A program made the position numbers and the translations under genes. Of a stretch of 64,000 bases of DNA, positions 1 to 9,238 are shown piece by piece. Source of the DNA: WVYX01 sp039592335 (GTDB lineage: Bacteria; Gemmatimonadota; Gemmatimonadetes; Gemmatimonadales; GWC2-71-9). The first letter of the stretch is position 1; every line of letters begins with the position of its first letter. Location of the stretch: assembly GCA_039592335.1 (NCBI GenBank), contig JBDHBX010000003.1:124001-188000 (forward strand), read 5' to 3'. The notes beneath the pieces are model-generated. The model ran no database searches. It had not been told where the DNA came from and was given only the letters and a program-made list of their open reading frames with translations.

Positions 1-1
1 C

Positions 2-832
2 GGACTGAACCTGCTACTGACCCGTGGCGACTCCGCCGCCGAGGCCGACCGGCGCGTGGCGGTCACCGAGACCGAGATCCGCTGGCTGCGCGACACCTGG
101 CAGAGTCGCTGGCAGCGGCCACCCACGGAGCGGGAGCTGCGTGGCCTGGTGGACGACTACGTGCGCCAGGAAGTGCTGTACCGCGAGGCCCTGACCATGG
201 GGCTCGACCGGGACGACGAGGTCATCCGGCGGCGCATGGTGCAGAAGATCGAGTTCCTCACCAGCGATCTCGCGTCGCAAGTGCAGCCCACCGAGACGCA
301 GCTGCAGGCGTACTTCCAGGAGAACCTCGACCGCTACCTGATCCCCGAGCGACGCAGCTTCGCGCACATCTACTTCAACCTCGACCGGCGCGGCGAGGCC
401 GCCGTGGCCGACGCGGAGCGGCTCCTCGCTAGACTGCGGGACGCGCCTCCGGGCTCCATTCAGCCTGCCGAGTTGGGCGACCGGTTCATGCTGCAGCACG
501 AGTACCCGTTGCAACGCGAGCAGGACGTAGCACGGACCTTCGGGCAGCGCTTCGCCGCCGCACTGTTCGAGCTGGAGCCTGGCCAGTGGCAGGGACCGAT
601 CGCGTCCGGCTACGGACTGCACCTCGCGTATGTTGTGGCGGCCGAGGAGAGGCAGGTCCCCGACCTCGACCTGGTGCGCCCCCGTGTGCTGCTGGACTAC
701 GGGACGTGGCTGCGAGAGCAGGCCAACGACGCGATGCTGGCCAGTGTGCGCAGCCGCTACACGGTGGAGATCGACGAGGCGGCGATTCGCGCGTTGGCGC
801 TGGGCGGCGATTCCGCGGCGGGAGATCGCTGA
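2..832 (+). CDS. Parvulin-type peptidyl-prolyl cis-trans isomerase, 5' end cut by window
   Basis: The reading frame is open from the first bases of the window, so the N-terminus (probably a membrane anchor) is missing and about 276 residues are visible. The middle part has a helical SurA/PpiD-like segment. The C-terminal part carries parvulin hallmarks: AHIYF opens the domain and ASGYGLHLAYV closes it, matching the FSGFGYH-type strand of the family. Such proteins isomerise prolyl bonds in periplasmic client proteins and assist outer-membrane protein folding. The HupE/UreJ-like gene starts one base after the stop, so the two are probably co-translated. Family assignment is firm. Substrate is unknown, and a purely structural role cannot be excluded. 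Confidence 0.8.
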   Translation, partial: GLNLLLTRGDSAAEADRRVAVTETEIRWLRDTWQSRWQRPPTERELRGLVDDYVRQEVLYREALTMGLDRDDEVIRRRMVQKIEFLTSDLASQVQPTETQLQAYFQENLDRYLIPERRSFAHIYFNLDRRGEAAVADAERLLARLRDAPPGSIQPAELGDRFMLQHEYPLQREQDVARTFGQRFAAALFELEPGQWQGPIASGYGLHLAYVVAAEERQVPDLDLVRPRVLLDYGTWLREQANDAMLASVRSRYTVEIDEAAIRALALGGDSAAGDR

Positions 833-833
833 A

Positions 834-3053
834 TTGCGCCTGCGCCCACGCTCGGTTGCACTGGCTCTCGCGCTGACGCTGGCGGCGCCCGCCGCGGCCG
901 ACGACGTGCCGCCCGTGCAAGTGCAGCTCAAGGAGCGCGAGCCCGGAGCCTTCCTGGTGCAGTGGTTCGTGCCCTCGGTCATTCCGGCGCAGGCGATGCC
1001 CCACCCGGAGCTACCGGACCACTGTCGCCCCGACGGGGAACGCGTCGTGCTCAGCCAGTCGGGCGGCTGGCTCAATCGCCAGCCCTACCGCTGCCCCGGA
1101 GGCCTGGCCGGCCACGCCATCGGCATCCGCTACCCCGTGCCCAACCCCTCCGTCAGAACGGTCATGCGGCTCGAGCTGCTATCGGGCGAGCGGTTCGCAC
1201 ACGCGCTTGCCGCCATGGAGAGTGCTTGGCAGGTGCCCAAGGCAAACGTGGGGCCGATCACCCAGTGGCTGCGCGACGCGCGCGACGCGGTGGTACGCGG
1301 TGCCCGGCACATCGTGGGGCACTGGGTGCACGTGGCGTTTCTGCTGGCGCTCGTGCTGCTAGGTGGGGCGCTGGGTTCGATTCGGATGGTGACCGCCTTT
1401 GCGGTGGGTCAACTCGTGGCGGTGGGCCTCACGGCGCTGCTCGGCCGGCCGCTCGAGTCCGTCATCGCCGAGATCTGCGCGGCGCTGGCCGTGGTGTTCC
1501 TGGCGCGGGAGGCGCTGCGTGCTGAGCCGCAGGCGCGACGCGTCACAGGTCTGGCAACTGCGGCCGGACTGCTCCACGGCGTGGCTCTGGCGGCCCTGCT
1601 CCCGGCCGCGCCCGAAGGGAGCGCGGTCCAGTGGTCACACCTCCTGGTGCTCGTGCTGGGGATGGACGCGGCGCTACTGGCGCTTGGCGTGCTCGCCACC
1701 GCCATCGGACGCTTCATAGTGGGGCGCTGGCCCGCGGAGGAGGCGCGCGGGCGCAGGGGTCTCGCCTACGTGCTGGGCGGCACCGCGGTCGCCGCCTTGC
1801 TCTCGCTCGCGTTCGTGACACCGGCCAGCGACGTCCTAGCCACAACGACGACCCCACGGCTCCCCGGCGCAGGCGCGGCGCCCTCCGCCACCGGGATGCC
1901 CACATCACGACGGGTCGCCACGCAGCGGCTCGACATTCCCGTCCAGAGCTACCTCGCCGTGGAGCCGTTCGAGGTGCGCCATGAGGCGCTGCTACGGCTC
2001 CAGGATTTGGCAGCCGAAATCACGCTCGGTTTTGCCGCTAACGGTTACCTCGAGGTCGCGGCGCAGGACGCCGTAGCGCGGCGCCTCGCCGACTACGTGG
2101 CCTCCCGCACGATCGTCGAGATCGACGGGGCCCGGGTGGACGGGTTGATCGATCGGGTCAGCTTCATGACGGTGGACGCGCAGGGAGTGCTGCCGCGCCA
2201 GACACCGGTACGCGAGGCAGTTGACGAGGCATTCCTCGGGGTAACGGTTGTATATCTCACATCGGGAATGCCGGACGAGGTCACGCTCTCATGGGCAACC
2301 TTCCCCGCGGGTGCCGCGGCCATCCCGGCAACCGCCATCGACCCCGAGTCGTCACGCTCCACGACGCTCACACCCGAAGAGCCGGTGTTGCGCTGGGTGA
2401 ACGAGCTCATGGAGAGTCCCGTGCCCAGCGTGGCCGCGGTAGCCGTCGAGCCGCCGCGCCTACCGCTGCCGCTCTTTTCGCTCTTGCTCGCCGGCCTGGC
2501 GATCGCTCTGCTCGTGGTCGGCTGGCGCGGGCGCCACCGCGCCACGTCGTTCGCCACCGCGCGCGTCACCCTGGCCGTTGCATTCGCGTTCACGCCACTG
2601 GCACAAGTCTCCATCACGCTGCCGGCATCGGTCGGCGGAGTGACGTCGCCACACCAGGCCCGTCGCGTGCTGGCGAGCGTACTCCCCAACGTGTACCGTG
2701 CGTTCGAGTTCCGCGACGAGGGCGCGGCGTACGACCGACTCGCCGTGGCGGTCACGGGCTCCACACTCACCGACATCTACCTGGAGCACCAGCGGGCCAT
2801 GGTGATGGAGGAACGCGGCGGCGCCCGGGCACGCGTGGACGCCGTCGAGGTGACCGAGGTCCGCACCGTGGAGCCGCGCGAGGACGGGGGCTTCGACGCC
2901 GACGCCTCGTGGACGGTGGGCGGCACCGTGACCCACTTCGGCCACCGCCACTTTCGCCAGAACCGCTACGACACGCGGGTGACCGTGGTGCCGGTGGACA
3001 ACACGTGGAGGATTGAATCGATCGAGATTCTGGAGCAGGAACGTGTGAGGTAG
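834..3053 (+). CDS. HupE/UreJ-like multi-domain membrane protein
   Basis: I chose the TTG at 834, just after the previous stop and behind GGGAG, because it opens a signal peptide (LALALTLAAPAAA). The product is 739 aa. Residues about 165-345 form a block of hydrophobic helices resembling the HupE/UreJ_2 family, whose better-known members move nickel or cobalt. The protein is far longer than simple HupE (about 200 aa). An extracytoplasmic N-terminal domain precedes the block. A long C-terminal part follows, with another membrane helix near residues 545-565 and an NTF2-like tail. Metal transport is not shown by the sequence. Pairing with a periplasmic isomerase suggests an envelope role. Confidence 0.65.
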   Translation: MRLRPRSVALALALTLAAPAAADDVPPVQVQLKEREPGAFLVQWFVPSVIPAQAMPHPELPDHCRPDGERVVLSQSGGWLNRQPYRCPGGLAGHAIGIRYPVPNPSVRTVMRLELLSGERFAHALAAMESAWQVPKANVGPITQWLRDARDAVVRGARHIVGHWVHVAFLLALVLLGGALGSIRMVTAFAVGQLVAVGLTALLGRPLESVIAEICAALAVVFLAREALRAEPQARRVTGLATAAGLLHGVALAALLPAAPEGSAVQWSHLLVLVLGMDAALLALGVLATAIGRFIVGRWPAEEARGRRGLAYVLGGTAVAALLSLAFVTPASDVLATTTTPRLPGAGAAPSATGMPTSRRVATQRLDIPVQSYLAVEPFEVRHEALLRLQDLAAEITLGFAANGYLEVAAQDAVARRLADYVASRTIVEIDGARVDGLIDRVSFMTVDAQGVLPRQTPVREAVDEAFLGVTVVYLTSGMPDEVTLSWATFPAGAAAIPATAIDPESSRSTTLTPEEPVLRWVNELMESPVPSVAAVAVEPPRLPLPLFSLLLAGLAIALLVVGWRGRHRATSFATARVTLAVAFAFTPLAQVSITLPASVGGVTSPHQARRVLASVLPNVYRAFEFRDEGAAYDRLAVAVTGSTLTDIYLEHQRAMVMEERGGARARVDAVEVTEVRTVEPREDGGFDADASWTVGGTVTHFGHRHFRQNRYDTRVTVVPVDNTWRIESIEILEQERVR

Positions 3054-3105
3054 CCACTGTTCACCAACAGGAGTAGCGCCGATACGCTGCCCCGGAGACC
3101 GTCCC

Positions 3106-3750
3106 ATGACGACACCCCAGAGCGATCCCTCCCGCGAGCACAAGGAAGATCGCGCCATCCTGCAGCTCAGCCGCCTCGAGCGGGTGAGCGACGTCGTCTA
3201 CGCCCTCGTCATCCTGCGCATCTTCCTGTTCGTCCCCCGCCCCGGCGATGACGACTGGCACTGGACCGCCATCGGCCCGTTCGTGCTGGACAACTGGATG
3301 ACGTTTGCCGTCGTCGTGGTCGCCATCGCCATCACGATCATCTACTGGCTACAGAGCAACGTCCTGCTGGGCCACCTGGTGCGGACCGACGGACGGCACA
3401 CGTCACTCATGATTCTGCAGTTGTTCTTCTTGTTCTTCTTCCTGTACGCGATCGGCCTGGGGATCAACCTCGGCCCATCCGCCGGCGCCAGGTCGTTCGA
3501 GAGCGTCGCGGCGGCGCTGCTCGGCATTAGCGGTGGCTGGGCGTGGGCCTATGCGATCAAGCGGCGCCGCCTGCTTCGCCCCGACGTCACCGATGAGGAG
3601 GCGCGCGCCCTGGCCCACCGCATCCTGGCGGAGCCGATCACCGCGCTGGTCACGATCCCATTCGCCTTCGTTGGACCGGGCCTGTGGGAACTCTCCTGGC
3701 TGAGCTATCCGCTATGGGTCAAGCTCTTGAAGCGCCGAGGCAGGGATTGA
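3106..3750 (+). CDS. TMEM175/DUF1211 family membrane protein
   Basis: A 214-aa integral membrane protein. Near the N-terminus RLERVSDVVYAL matches the conserved RxxxFSD signature of the TMEM175 (DUF1211) family, with Val in place of Phe. Family members are small potassium-selective channels. Hydrophobic helices are visible around residues 30-48, 62-85, 103-125 and 135-155, followed by a charged cytosolic stretch and a last hydrophobic segment near 180-200. It lies 52 bases after the HupE/UreJ-like gene and 3 bases before the barrel gene, so it probably belongs to the same transcript. The F-to-V change in the gating motif makes channel function uncertain. Confidence 0.65.
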   Translation: MTTPQSDPSREHKEDRAILQLSRLERVSDVVYALVILRIFLFVPRPGDDDWHWTAIGPFVLDNWMTFAVVVVAIAITIIYWLQSNVLLGHLVRTDGRHTSLMILQLFFLFFFLYAIGLGINLGPSAGARSFESVAAALLGISGGWAWAYAIKRRRLLRPDVTDEEARALAHRILAEPITALVTIPFAFVGPGLWELSWLSYPLWVKLLKRRGRD

Positions 3751-3753
3751 GCC

Positions 3754-4707
3754 ATGGCGTCGGTGAGCGGAGGCAGGTGGGGAGGTCGGCGGGGCCGCGG
3801 CGCTCGATCAGGGCACTGGGCACTGCTTGCGTTGCTCGCCCTGCTTCCGACGATGTCCGCGGCCCAGGAACTCGAGCCCCGCGCGCTGGCAAATGTGCCG
3901 GTCGGCTGGAACTTCGCCTTGCTCGGTTACGGCTATGCCCGTGGCAACACTCTGCTCGACCCCGCCATTCCAATCGAAATCCGCGATGGCCGGACCCACA
4001 CCGTGCTCGGTGGCTACGTGCGCGCACTCTCCCTGTTCGGCATGTCCGGCAAGCTCAACGTGCTTCTGCCGTTCGCCTCCGGATCGTGGGTGGGTGAGGT
4101 CGAAGGGCAGGACACGAGTCGCGCCGCGACGGGCTTTGGGGACCCACGGGTGATGCTGTCGCTCAACTTCGTAGGGGCGCCGGCGCTGCGGGCAGCCGAG
4201 TTCAGGGGGTACCAGCAGAAGACCATCGTCGGCGCGAATCTCCGTGTCATCGTGCCGCTGGGCCAGTACGACCCCTCCAAGCTCATCAACCTGGGCTCAA
4301 ACCGCTGGAGCTTCCGACTTCAGATCGGGGCGTCGCACGCGACGGGGCCGTGGATACTGGAGGCCTACGTCGCCGGCTGGTTCTTCACCGACAACCCCGA
4401 CTTCTTCGGCGGCTCCGAGCTGAAGCAGCACCCGCTGGCAGCGTTCAAACTGCACTTCATCCGCTCGATTGGGAGCCGTTTCTGGATCGCATTGGACGGC
4501 GGATACGGCATCGGGGGCCGCACGGTGATCGACAACGTCGAGCGCGAGACCTTGATCTCCACATTCCGCTTCGGCCTCACGGGGGCAGCACAACTCGCAC
4601 CACAGCACACGGTCAGACTCATACTCGCGTCGGGAGTGCGAGTGCAGCGTGGTCCGGACTTCGATGCGATCGCGGTCACATATCAGTTTCGGTGGGGCGG
4701 ATTGTGA
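3754..4707 (+). CDS. Outer-membrane beta-barrel protein, MetA-pathway (Phenol_MetA_deg) type
   Basis: A 317-aa secreted protein. A basic N-terminus is followed by a hydrophobic core and AQ cleavage site (LLALLALLPTMSAAQ). The mature part is a run of amphipathic strands ending in an aromatic C-terminal strand (VTYQFRWGGL), typical of outer-membrane barrels. Segments such as TGFGDPRVMLSLNF and VIVPLGQYDP resemble the putative transporter family linked to MetA/phenol pathways. The name reflects history of the family rather than proven substrate. The gene begins 3 bases after the TMEM175-like gene and is followed by the carbonic anhydrase. Confidence 0.65.
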   Translation: MASVSGGRWGGRRGRGARSGHWALLALLALLPTMSAAQELEPRALANVPVGWNFALLGYGYARGNTLLDPAIPIEIRDGRTHTVLGGYVRALSLFGMSGKLNVLLPFASGSWVGEVEGQDTSRAATGFGDPRVMLSLNFVGAPALRAAEFRGYQQKTIVGANLRVIVPLGQYDPSKLINLGSNRWSFRLQIGASHATGPWILEAYVAGWFFTDNPDFFGGSELKQHPLAAFKLHFIRSIGSRFWIALDGGYGIGGRTVIDNVERETLISTFRFGLTGAAQLAPQHTVRLILASGVRVQRGPDFDAIAVTYQFRWGGL

Positions 4708-4726
4708 TGCGACGGGAGGATAGTCC

Positions 4727-5548
4727 TTGGCAGTGATTCACATCGTACGCGCGCGCACCGCCCTCGTGGGCGTTGCCGCCGCCGCCATCGGCTGCACGCC
4801 CACCGCCGACGACACTGCCACACACGCCCGTGTCGCGGTGCACTGGGGCTACGAAGGCGAGGAGGGCTCCATCCACTGGGCCGAGTTGAGCCCCGCGTTC
4901 GCGCTCTGTGCGGAGGGGACGCGGCAGTCGCCCATCGACCTGACCGCACCAGACACCTTCGTAACCGCCGCGGTGACGCGCGACTACGAGCCCGCCAGCC
5001 TGAGTGTGGTCCGCAAGGAGCACGTAGTCGACGTGCTGGACAACGGGCACACCATCCAGGTCACCTACGACGAGGGGAGCACGCTTACGCTGGAGGGCAC
5101 CGAGTACGGGCTGGTGCAGTACCACTTCCACATGCCCAGCGAGCACACGGTGGACGGTCAACACTCGGCCATGGAGCTGCACCTGGTGCACCAGAGCGAC
5201 GCGGGCGGGCTGGCGGTGATCGGCGTGCTCGTGGATGAGGGCGAGTACAACGCGCTCGCCGCCCCGCTGGTTGAGGCCATACCGGAGGTGCCGGGTGACT
5301 CGGTGCGCTTCGAGGACGTGACGTTCGAGATCGACGAGCTCCTCCCGGACGACCCGCGGTACTACGGCTACGAGGGCTCCCTCACGACACCGCCTTGCAC
5401 CGAGGGCGTGCAGTGGCTGGTGATGCTCGAGCATGGCTATGCCTCAGCGGAGCAGCTCGCCCGCTTCGAGGCGGTCATGCACGACAACAACCGGCCGGTG
5501 CAGCCCCGCCACGGGCGGCGTCTGGTAATCAACGTGGCGCAGGAGTGA
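4727..5548 (+). CDS. Alpha-class carbonic anhydrase, probable lipoprotein
   Basis: Interconverts CO2 and bicarbonate in the periplasm. The 273-aa product has all alpha-class marks: HWGYEGEEG and QSPIDL near the N-terminus, the zinc ligands in QYHFHMPSEH (two His) and ELHLVH (third His), and the substrate-pocket motif SLTTPPCTEGVQW. A lipobox-like AAAIGC at the N-terminus suggests membrane anchoring. The TTG start at 4727 has GGGAGGA six bases upstream; a GTG six bases later is an alternative. The stop overlaps the GTG of the porin gene by four bases (GTGA), so porin and enzyme are translationally coupled. Confidence 0.93.
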   Translation: MAVIHIVRARTALVGVAAAAIGCTPTADDTATHARVAVHWGYEGEEGSIHWAELSPAFALCAEGTRQSPIDLTAPDTFVTAAVTRDYEPASLSVVRKEHVVDVLDNGHTIQVTYDEGSTLTLEGTEYGLVQYHFHMPSEHTVDGQHSAMELHLVHQSDAGGLAVIGVLVDEGEYNALAAPLVEAIPEVPGDSVRFEDVTFEIDELLPDDPRYYGYEGSLTTPPCTEGVQWLVMLEHGYASAEQLARFEAVMHDNNRPVQPRHGRRLVINVAQE

Positions 5549-6747
5549 GCGGCATTCTGGCACGTCTGCCACTCGCGCTCGCCGCTGCGTCGTTGCTGGG
5601 GGCGAGCGTCGCCGTCGCGCAGGCGCCGCCCGACAGCGCCCCGCCTCTCGTGGGCCACGGCGACAAGGGGTTCGAGTTCCGCACGCGTGACGGCAACTAC
5701 CTGCTCCAGATCCAGGCGCGCGTGCAGATACGCTATGCGTACCCGTGGGACGCCGACCCGGTGACGTTCGACTTCACGGACGTGGACCAGCACATCTTCA
5801 AGGTGAACCGCGCGCGGTTGAAGGTGGGCGGCCACGGCTTCCGCCCTTGGCTCAAGTACTACTTCGAGTACGAGCTGGCGGCCGGCAACCTGCTCGACTT
5901 CCGCGTATGGCTCGAGCTGTGGACCGGCCTGCGCCTCAAGGCGGGCCAGTGGAAGGCGCACTACAGCCGTGAGCGGGTGATCTCCTCCGGCCAGCAGCAG
6001 CTCTCGGATCGGTCGCTCATCAATCGCCCATTCACGGTGGATCGGCAGCAGGGCCTCTCCCTGTACGGACGCCTTGAGGGCGGTGGGGCCGCCGACCTGA
6101 GTTACTGGGCGTCGGTGTTCACCGGCACGGGCCGTGGTGCGCGTGAGAACGATGACGAGCACCTCATGTGGATGGGCCGCGTGCAGTGGAATCCGTTCGG
6201 CCGGGTGGTCCCCTTCTCAGGCTCGGACCTCGAGCGGCGGCCCAAGCCGGCGGCGTCGATCGCGCTGGCCGCGGTGACCAACCGCAGCCCGTACACCCGC
6301 TTCTCGCAGGACGGGGGCGGCCAGCTCGAGGGCTTCGGGGACGGCGTGGCAGGTCAGTACCGCGTCAATCAGTGGATGGGTGAGACCGCGTTCATGCTCC
6401 GCGGTTTCTCATGGCAGCAGGAGTTTCACTGGAAGCGCATCATCGACCACGTGAACGGCACTGAGACCACCCTACTGGGCAATTATGCCCAGCTCGGGTA
6501 TTTTCTCCACGAGGCCATTCGCGCGATCCCCCCTCCCCTCGAGCTCGCGCTGCGCTTCGACGTGTACGACCCGGACTCCGAGCAGCCCGACGACCTGCAA
6601 CGGGACATAGCCCTGGCCGCCAACTGGTTTTTCAACGGGCACCTCAACAAGCTCACCGCAGAGGTGTCTCACTTCACCTTCCAGGAAAACGCGACCGTGG
6701 ATCACGAGGGGTGGCGGGTGCGGCTGCAGTGGGATGTGTCGTTCTGA
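5545..6747 (+). CDS. OprO/OprP-like porin
   Basis: A 400-aa outer-membrane porin of the phosphate-selective porin O/P family. The GTG at 5545 overlaps the carbonic anhydrase stop and opens a clear signal peptide (LALAAASLLGASVAVAQ). The mature N-terminus has the family's FEFRTRDGNYLLQIQARVQ strand, followed by FKVNRARLKVGG and a final strand WRVRLQWDVSF ending in Phe. Members form anion-selective trimers. Coupling to a carbonic anhydrase makes bicarbonate or another anion a plausible solute, but this is inference. The last 14 bases overlap the start of the next gene. Confidence 0.85.
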   Translation: MSGILARLPLALAAASLLGASVAVAQAPPDSAPPLVGHGDKGFEFRTRDGNYLLQIQARVQIRYAYPWDADPVTFDFTDVDQHIFKVNRARLKVGGHGFRPWLKYYFEYELAAGNLLDFRVWLELWTGLRLKAGQWKAHYSRERVISSGQQQLSDRSLINRPFTVDRQQGLSLYGRLEGGGAADLSYWASVFTGTGRGARENDDEHLMWMGRVQWNPFGRVVPFSGSDLERRPKPAASIALAAVTNRSPYTRFSQDGGGQLEGFGDGVAGQYRVNQWMGETAFMLRGFSWQQEFHWKRIIDHVNGTETTLLGNYAQLGYFLHEAIRAIPPPLELALRFDVYDPDSEQPDDLQRDIALAANWFFNGHLNKLTAEVSHFTFQENATVDHEGWRVRLQWDVSF

Positions 6748-8407
6748 GCTGATCGGATCGCGCGCGCGCCTGAGCCGTCGCGCCCTGTTGGCGATCGGGC
6801 TCGCCGCGCTCGCGTGGGGTGGGGCGACCGATCCGCTGGCCGCCCAGGAGGTCCCAACCCCTCCACCCACGATCGACACGATCGTGATCATCACGGGGGA
6901 TCCCTTTACGCCGGAAGAGGTCGAGGGAAAGGGCCTGTTTCGCGTGATGAACACGCTCCACATCATCACGAACCCCAATGTGATCCGCGGCGAGATGCTA
7001 CTGCACGAAGGCGACGCGTTCGACGCGGCGGCGCTGGAGGAGTCGGAGCGCAACCTGCGCAAGCGCGAGATCTTCAAGTCGGTGCGCATCGACACGGCGA
7101 CGATCGACGGCAAGTTCGCTCTCATCGTGAACACCCAGGACGGCTGGACCACCAAACCCAACCTCAAGTTCAGCGTGGCCACCGACGGAACCTGGACCGG
7201 CCGGTTCGGCCTCACCGAGGCGAACCTGCTGGGAACGGGCAACCTGGCGAGCATCGCCTACGTGAAGGACGTGGACCGGCACGGTCCCGAGCTGGCCGCC
7301 AACTTCCGCCGCATCGGTGGGAGCCAGATACGGGCCAAGGGCCTGGTGAGCTTCTGGAACGACGGCACCAGCGGGTGGTGGCGCGGCGGCGACCCGTTCT
7401 ACTCGGACCAGGACCGGCTCTCCCTCGACTACCACGGCGACGCCGCCGGGGGACGCGTGCTGCAGTTTCGGGTCGATAGCGCCGGCACCGACACCACGCA
7501 GTACCGTCGCGATGCGCTCATCAACCGGGCATGGGGCGGCTGGGCCACGTGGGCGACGCCGACCGGCTACTTCCGGCTGGGCGGGCTGGCGGAGCTCCGC
7601 CAGGACAAGTACGTGCTCTTCCAGGACACGGGCATGAGCGTGCCCGACAGCGTGTACGGCGTCGTCGGCCTGTGGGCCGAGTGGCGCCGTACCCGCTTCG
7701 CCGAGATGCGCTATTTCAACGGATTCGTCACCGAGGACATCGACGTCAGCGCGCGCATCAAGCTGGGTCTCAACCTGGCGCCCGGCGCGTGGGGCTACCA
7801 AAGCAACGGCCTGGGACCACAGCTCGAGGCCGCGTTCGGCGGCACTGGAAGGACGGGCTTCTTCGTGGCCACGCTCAAGGCGAACGGGCTGTTCAACGAC
7901 GCCGGCCTCGACTCGGGGCGCGTCATCTTCGAGCTGACGCTGGGCACGCAGTTCGCCGAGCGCCATTCCACCGGCCTATTCATCCAGGGCGGCGTGATGA
8001 AGGACCCGCCCCCCGGTGAGCAGTTCGACCTCGGCTTCACCACGCCCCCGCGCAGCTGGGCAGCGCACTCGTTCGTGGGCGACCGGTCCATTTGGGGCAC
8101 CCTCGAGCACCGCTGGTTCGCGCTCGAGGGGTTGTTCAACCTGCTCTCGCTTGGCTTCGCCGCGTTCCTCGACTACGGGGGCGCCTGGTACGCCGACCAG
8201 GAGGCCCGCTTCGGCGGGAACGTGGGCATCGGGCTGCGACCCGGCGGCGCGCTCGGCACGGCCGCGCGCACCGGACGGATCGACATCGGCTACCGCTTCG
8301 GCGAGGGCTCGGACGTGGGGAGCCGCCTGGTGCTCACCTTCGGCGGCTCAATCGTGTTCCCATGGGTCAAAGACCCGGGGGTCATCGTGAGGAAGGAAGG
8401 CCCGTAG
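6734..8407 (+). CDS. POTRA/Omp85 (BamA/TamA-like) outer-membrane protein
   Basis: A 557-aa protein with signal peptide ending AAQ near residue 35. Residues about 45-135 look like a POTRA domain: IDTIVIITGDPFTPEEV begins it, and the G-D-x-F plus ERNLRK-x-EIFKSVRI pattern is typical of the last POTRA of Omp85 proteins. The remainder is strand-rich and ends in a barrel (VLTFGGSIVFPW) but lacks a canonical C-terminal Phe, ending VRKEGP. It might insert or secrete outer-membrane components made by the cluster. The ATG overlaps the porin coding end by 14 bases. The stop abuts the stop of the convergent gene with no spacer. Confidence 0.7.
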   Translation: MCRSELIGSRARLSRRALLAIGLAALAWGGATDPLAAQEVPTPPPTIDTIVIITGDPFTPEEVEGKGLFRVMNTLHIITNPNVIRGEMLLHEGDAFDAAALEESERNLRKREIFKSVRIDTATIDGKFALIVNTQDGWTTKPNLKFSVATDGTWTGRFGLTEANLLGTGNLASIAYVKDVDRHGPELAANFRRIGGSQIRAKGLVSFWNDGTSGWWRGGDPFYSDQDRLSLDYHGDAAGGRVLQFRVDSAGTDTTQYRRDALINRAWGGWATWATPTGYFRLGGLAELRQDKYVLFQDTGMSVPDSVYGVVGLWAEWRRTRFAEMRYFNGFVTEDIDVSARIKLGLNLAPGAWGYQSNGLGPQLEAAFGGTGRTGFFVATLKANGLFNDAGLDSGRVIFELTLGTQFAERHSTGLFIQGGVMKDPPPGEQFDLGFTTPPRSWAAHSFVGDRSIWGTLEHRWFALEGLFNLLSLGFAAFLDYGGAWYADQEARFGGNVGIGLRPGGALGTAARTGRIDIGYRFGEGSDVGSRLVLTFGGSIVFPWVKDPGVIVRKEGP

Positions 8408-9238
8408 CTAGGGCTCCAGCGCCTCCTCGATGGCGGCTCGCCGCTCGGACGGAAGGTCCGCCAGGCGCAGCGCGGCCCGCGCCAACTCGCGATACAGATC
8501 CCGCACGTCCTCAGGCAGCGCCGCCAGGTGCCGGCGTACCGTGTCGGCGTCGCCCCGTGCCACGGGGCCGGTGAGTGCGCTCGTCGGTCCGTCGGCCAGC
8601 GCCTTCTCCAGCGCCGCCGACATCAAGGGGCCAAGCGCCGCACGTGCCTGCTCCGGGCTCATTCCCGCTTCCCCCAGGAGCCCCTCGGCCACCCCCACGA
8701 GCGTCACCAGGTAGTTGGACGCGAAGACCGCAGCCGCGTGGTACACGGCCCGCCGCTCCTCGGGCACTTCGACCGGCACGAGGTCCACCGAGCGTGCCAG
8801 CGTCGACGCGACGGCCACTGCCTCCGCCGTGCCACCCACCCCGGCCACCGCACCTGCGAGGCCGGCCGCGCCCTCGGCCGACGCCTCCAACGTCTGATAC
8901 GGGTGCAGCGAACCCAGCGCCGCACCGCTCGCGCCGAGCAGCGCGAGCACGTCGAGGCCAAGCGCACCCGACAGGTGCAGTACGGTGTGGCTCCCGGTCA
9001 CCGCGCCGCTCGCCGCCAGCGACGCGGCGACCTCGGCTACCACGTCATCCGGCACTGCGAGCAGCACGATCTCCGCCTCCTCCAGCCAGGGCGGGACGTC
9101 GCCGACGGTCAGTGCGAGTGGGGGGGGAACTTCGCAGGAGTGCCGGCCATGCAGCAGCACGCGGTGGCCGGCCCGGGACAGCGCGAGGCCGAGCGCGACA
9201 CCAGCGCGACCCGGCCCCACGATCCCAACGGTGCTCAC
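8408..9238 (-). CDS. Rossmann-fold protein with C-terminal DUF2520
   Basis: A 276-aa protein. The N-terminus TVGIVGPGRAGVALGLALSRAGH is an NAD(P)-type dinucleotide fold (GxGxxG-like), followed by IVLLAVPDDVVAEVA as in F420/NADP oxidoreductases. The C-terminal half (about residues 130-270) matches DUF2520, with LHPYQTL near the junction. It resembles ketopantoate- or pyrroline-reductase-like enzymes but the substrate is unknown. I chose the GTG at 9238 because it forms a GTGA overlap with the upstream protease stop and starts exactly at the Rossmann strand. A longer upstream frame is only the shadow of the protease gene. It ends the rpmE-prfA operon. Confidence 0.8.
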   Translation of the reverse strand: MSTVGIVGPGRAGVALGLALSRAGHRVLLHGRHSCEVPPPLALTVGDVPPWLEEAEIVLLAVPDDVVAEVAASLAASGAVTGSHTVLHLSGALGLDVLALLGASGAALGSLHPYQTLEASAEGAAGLAGAVAGVGGTAEAVAVASTLARSVDLVPVEVPEERRAVYHAAAVFASNYLVTLVGVAEGLLGEAGMSPEQARAALGPLMSAALEKALADGPTSALTGPVARGDADTVRRHLAALPEDVRDLYRELARAALRLADLPSERRAAIEEALEP

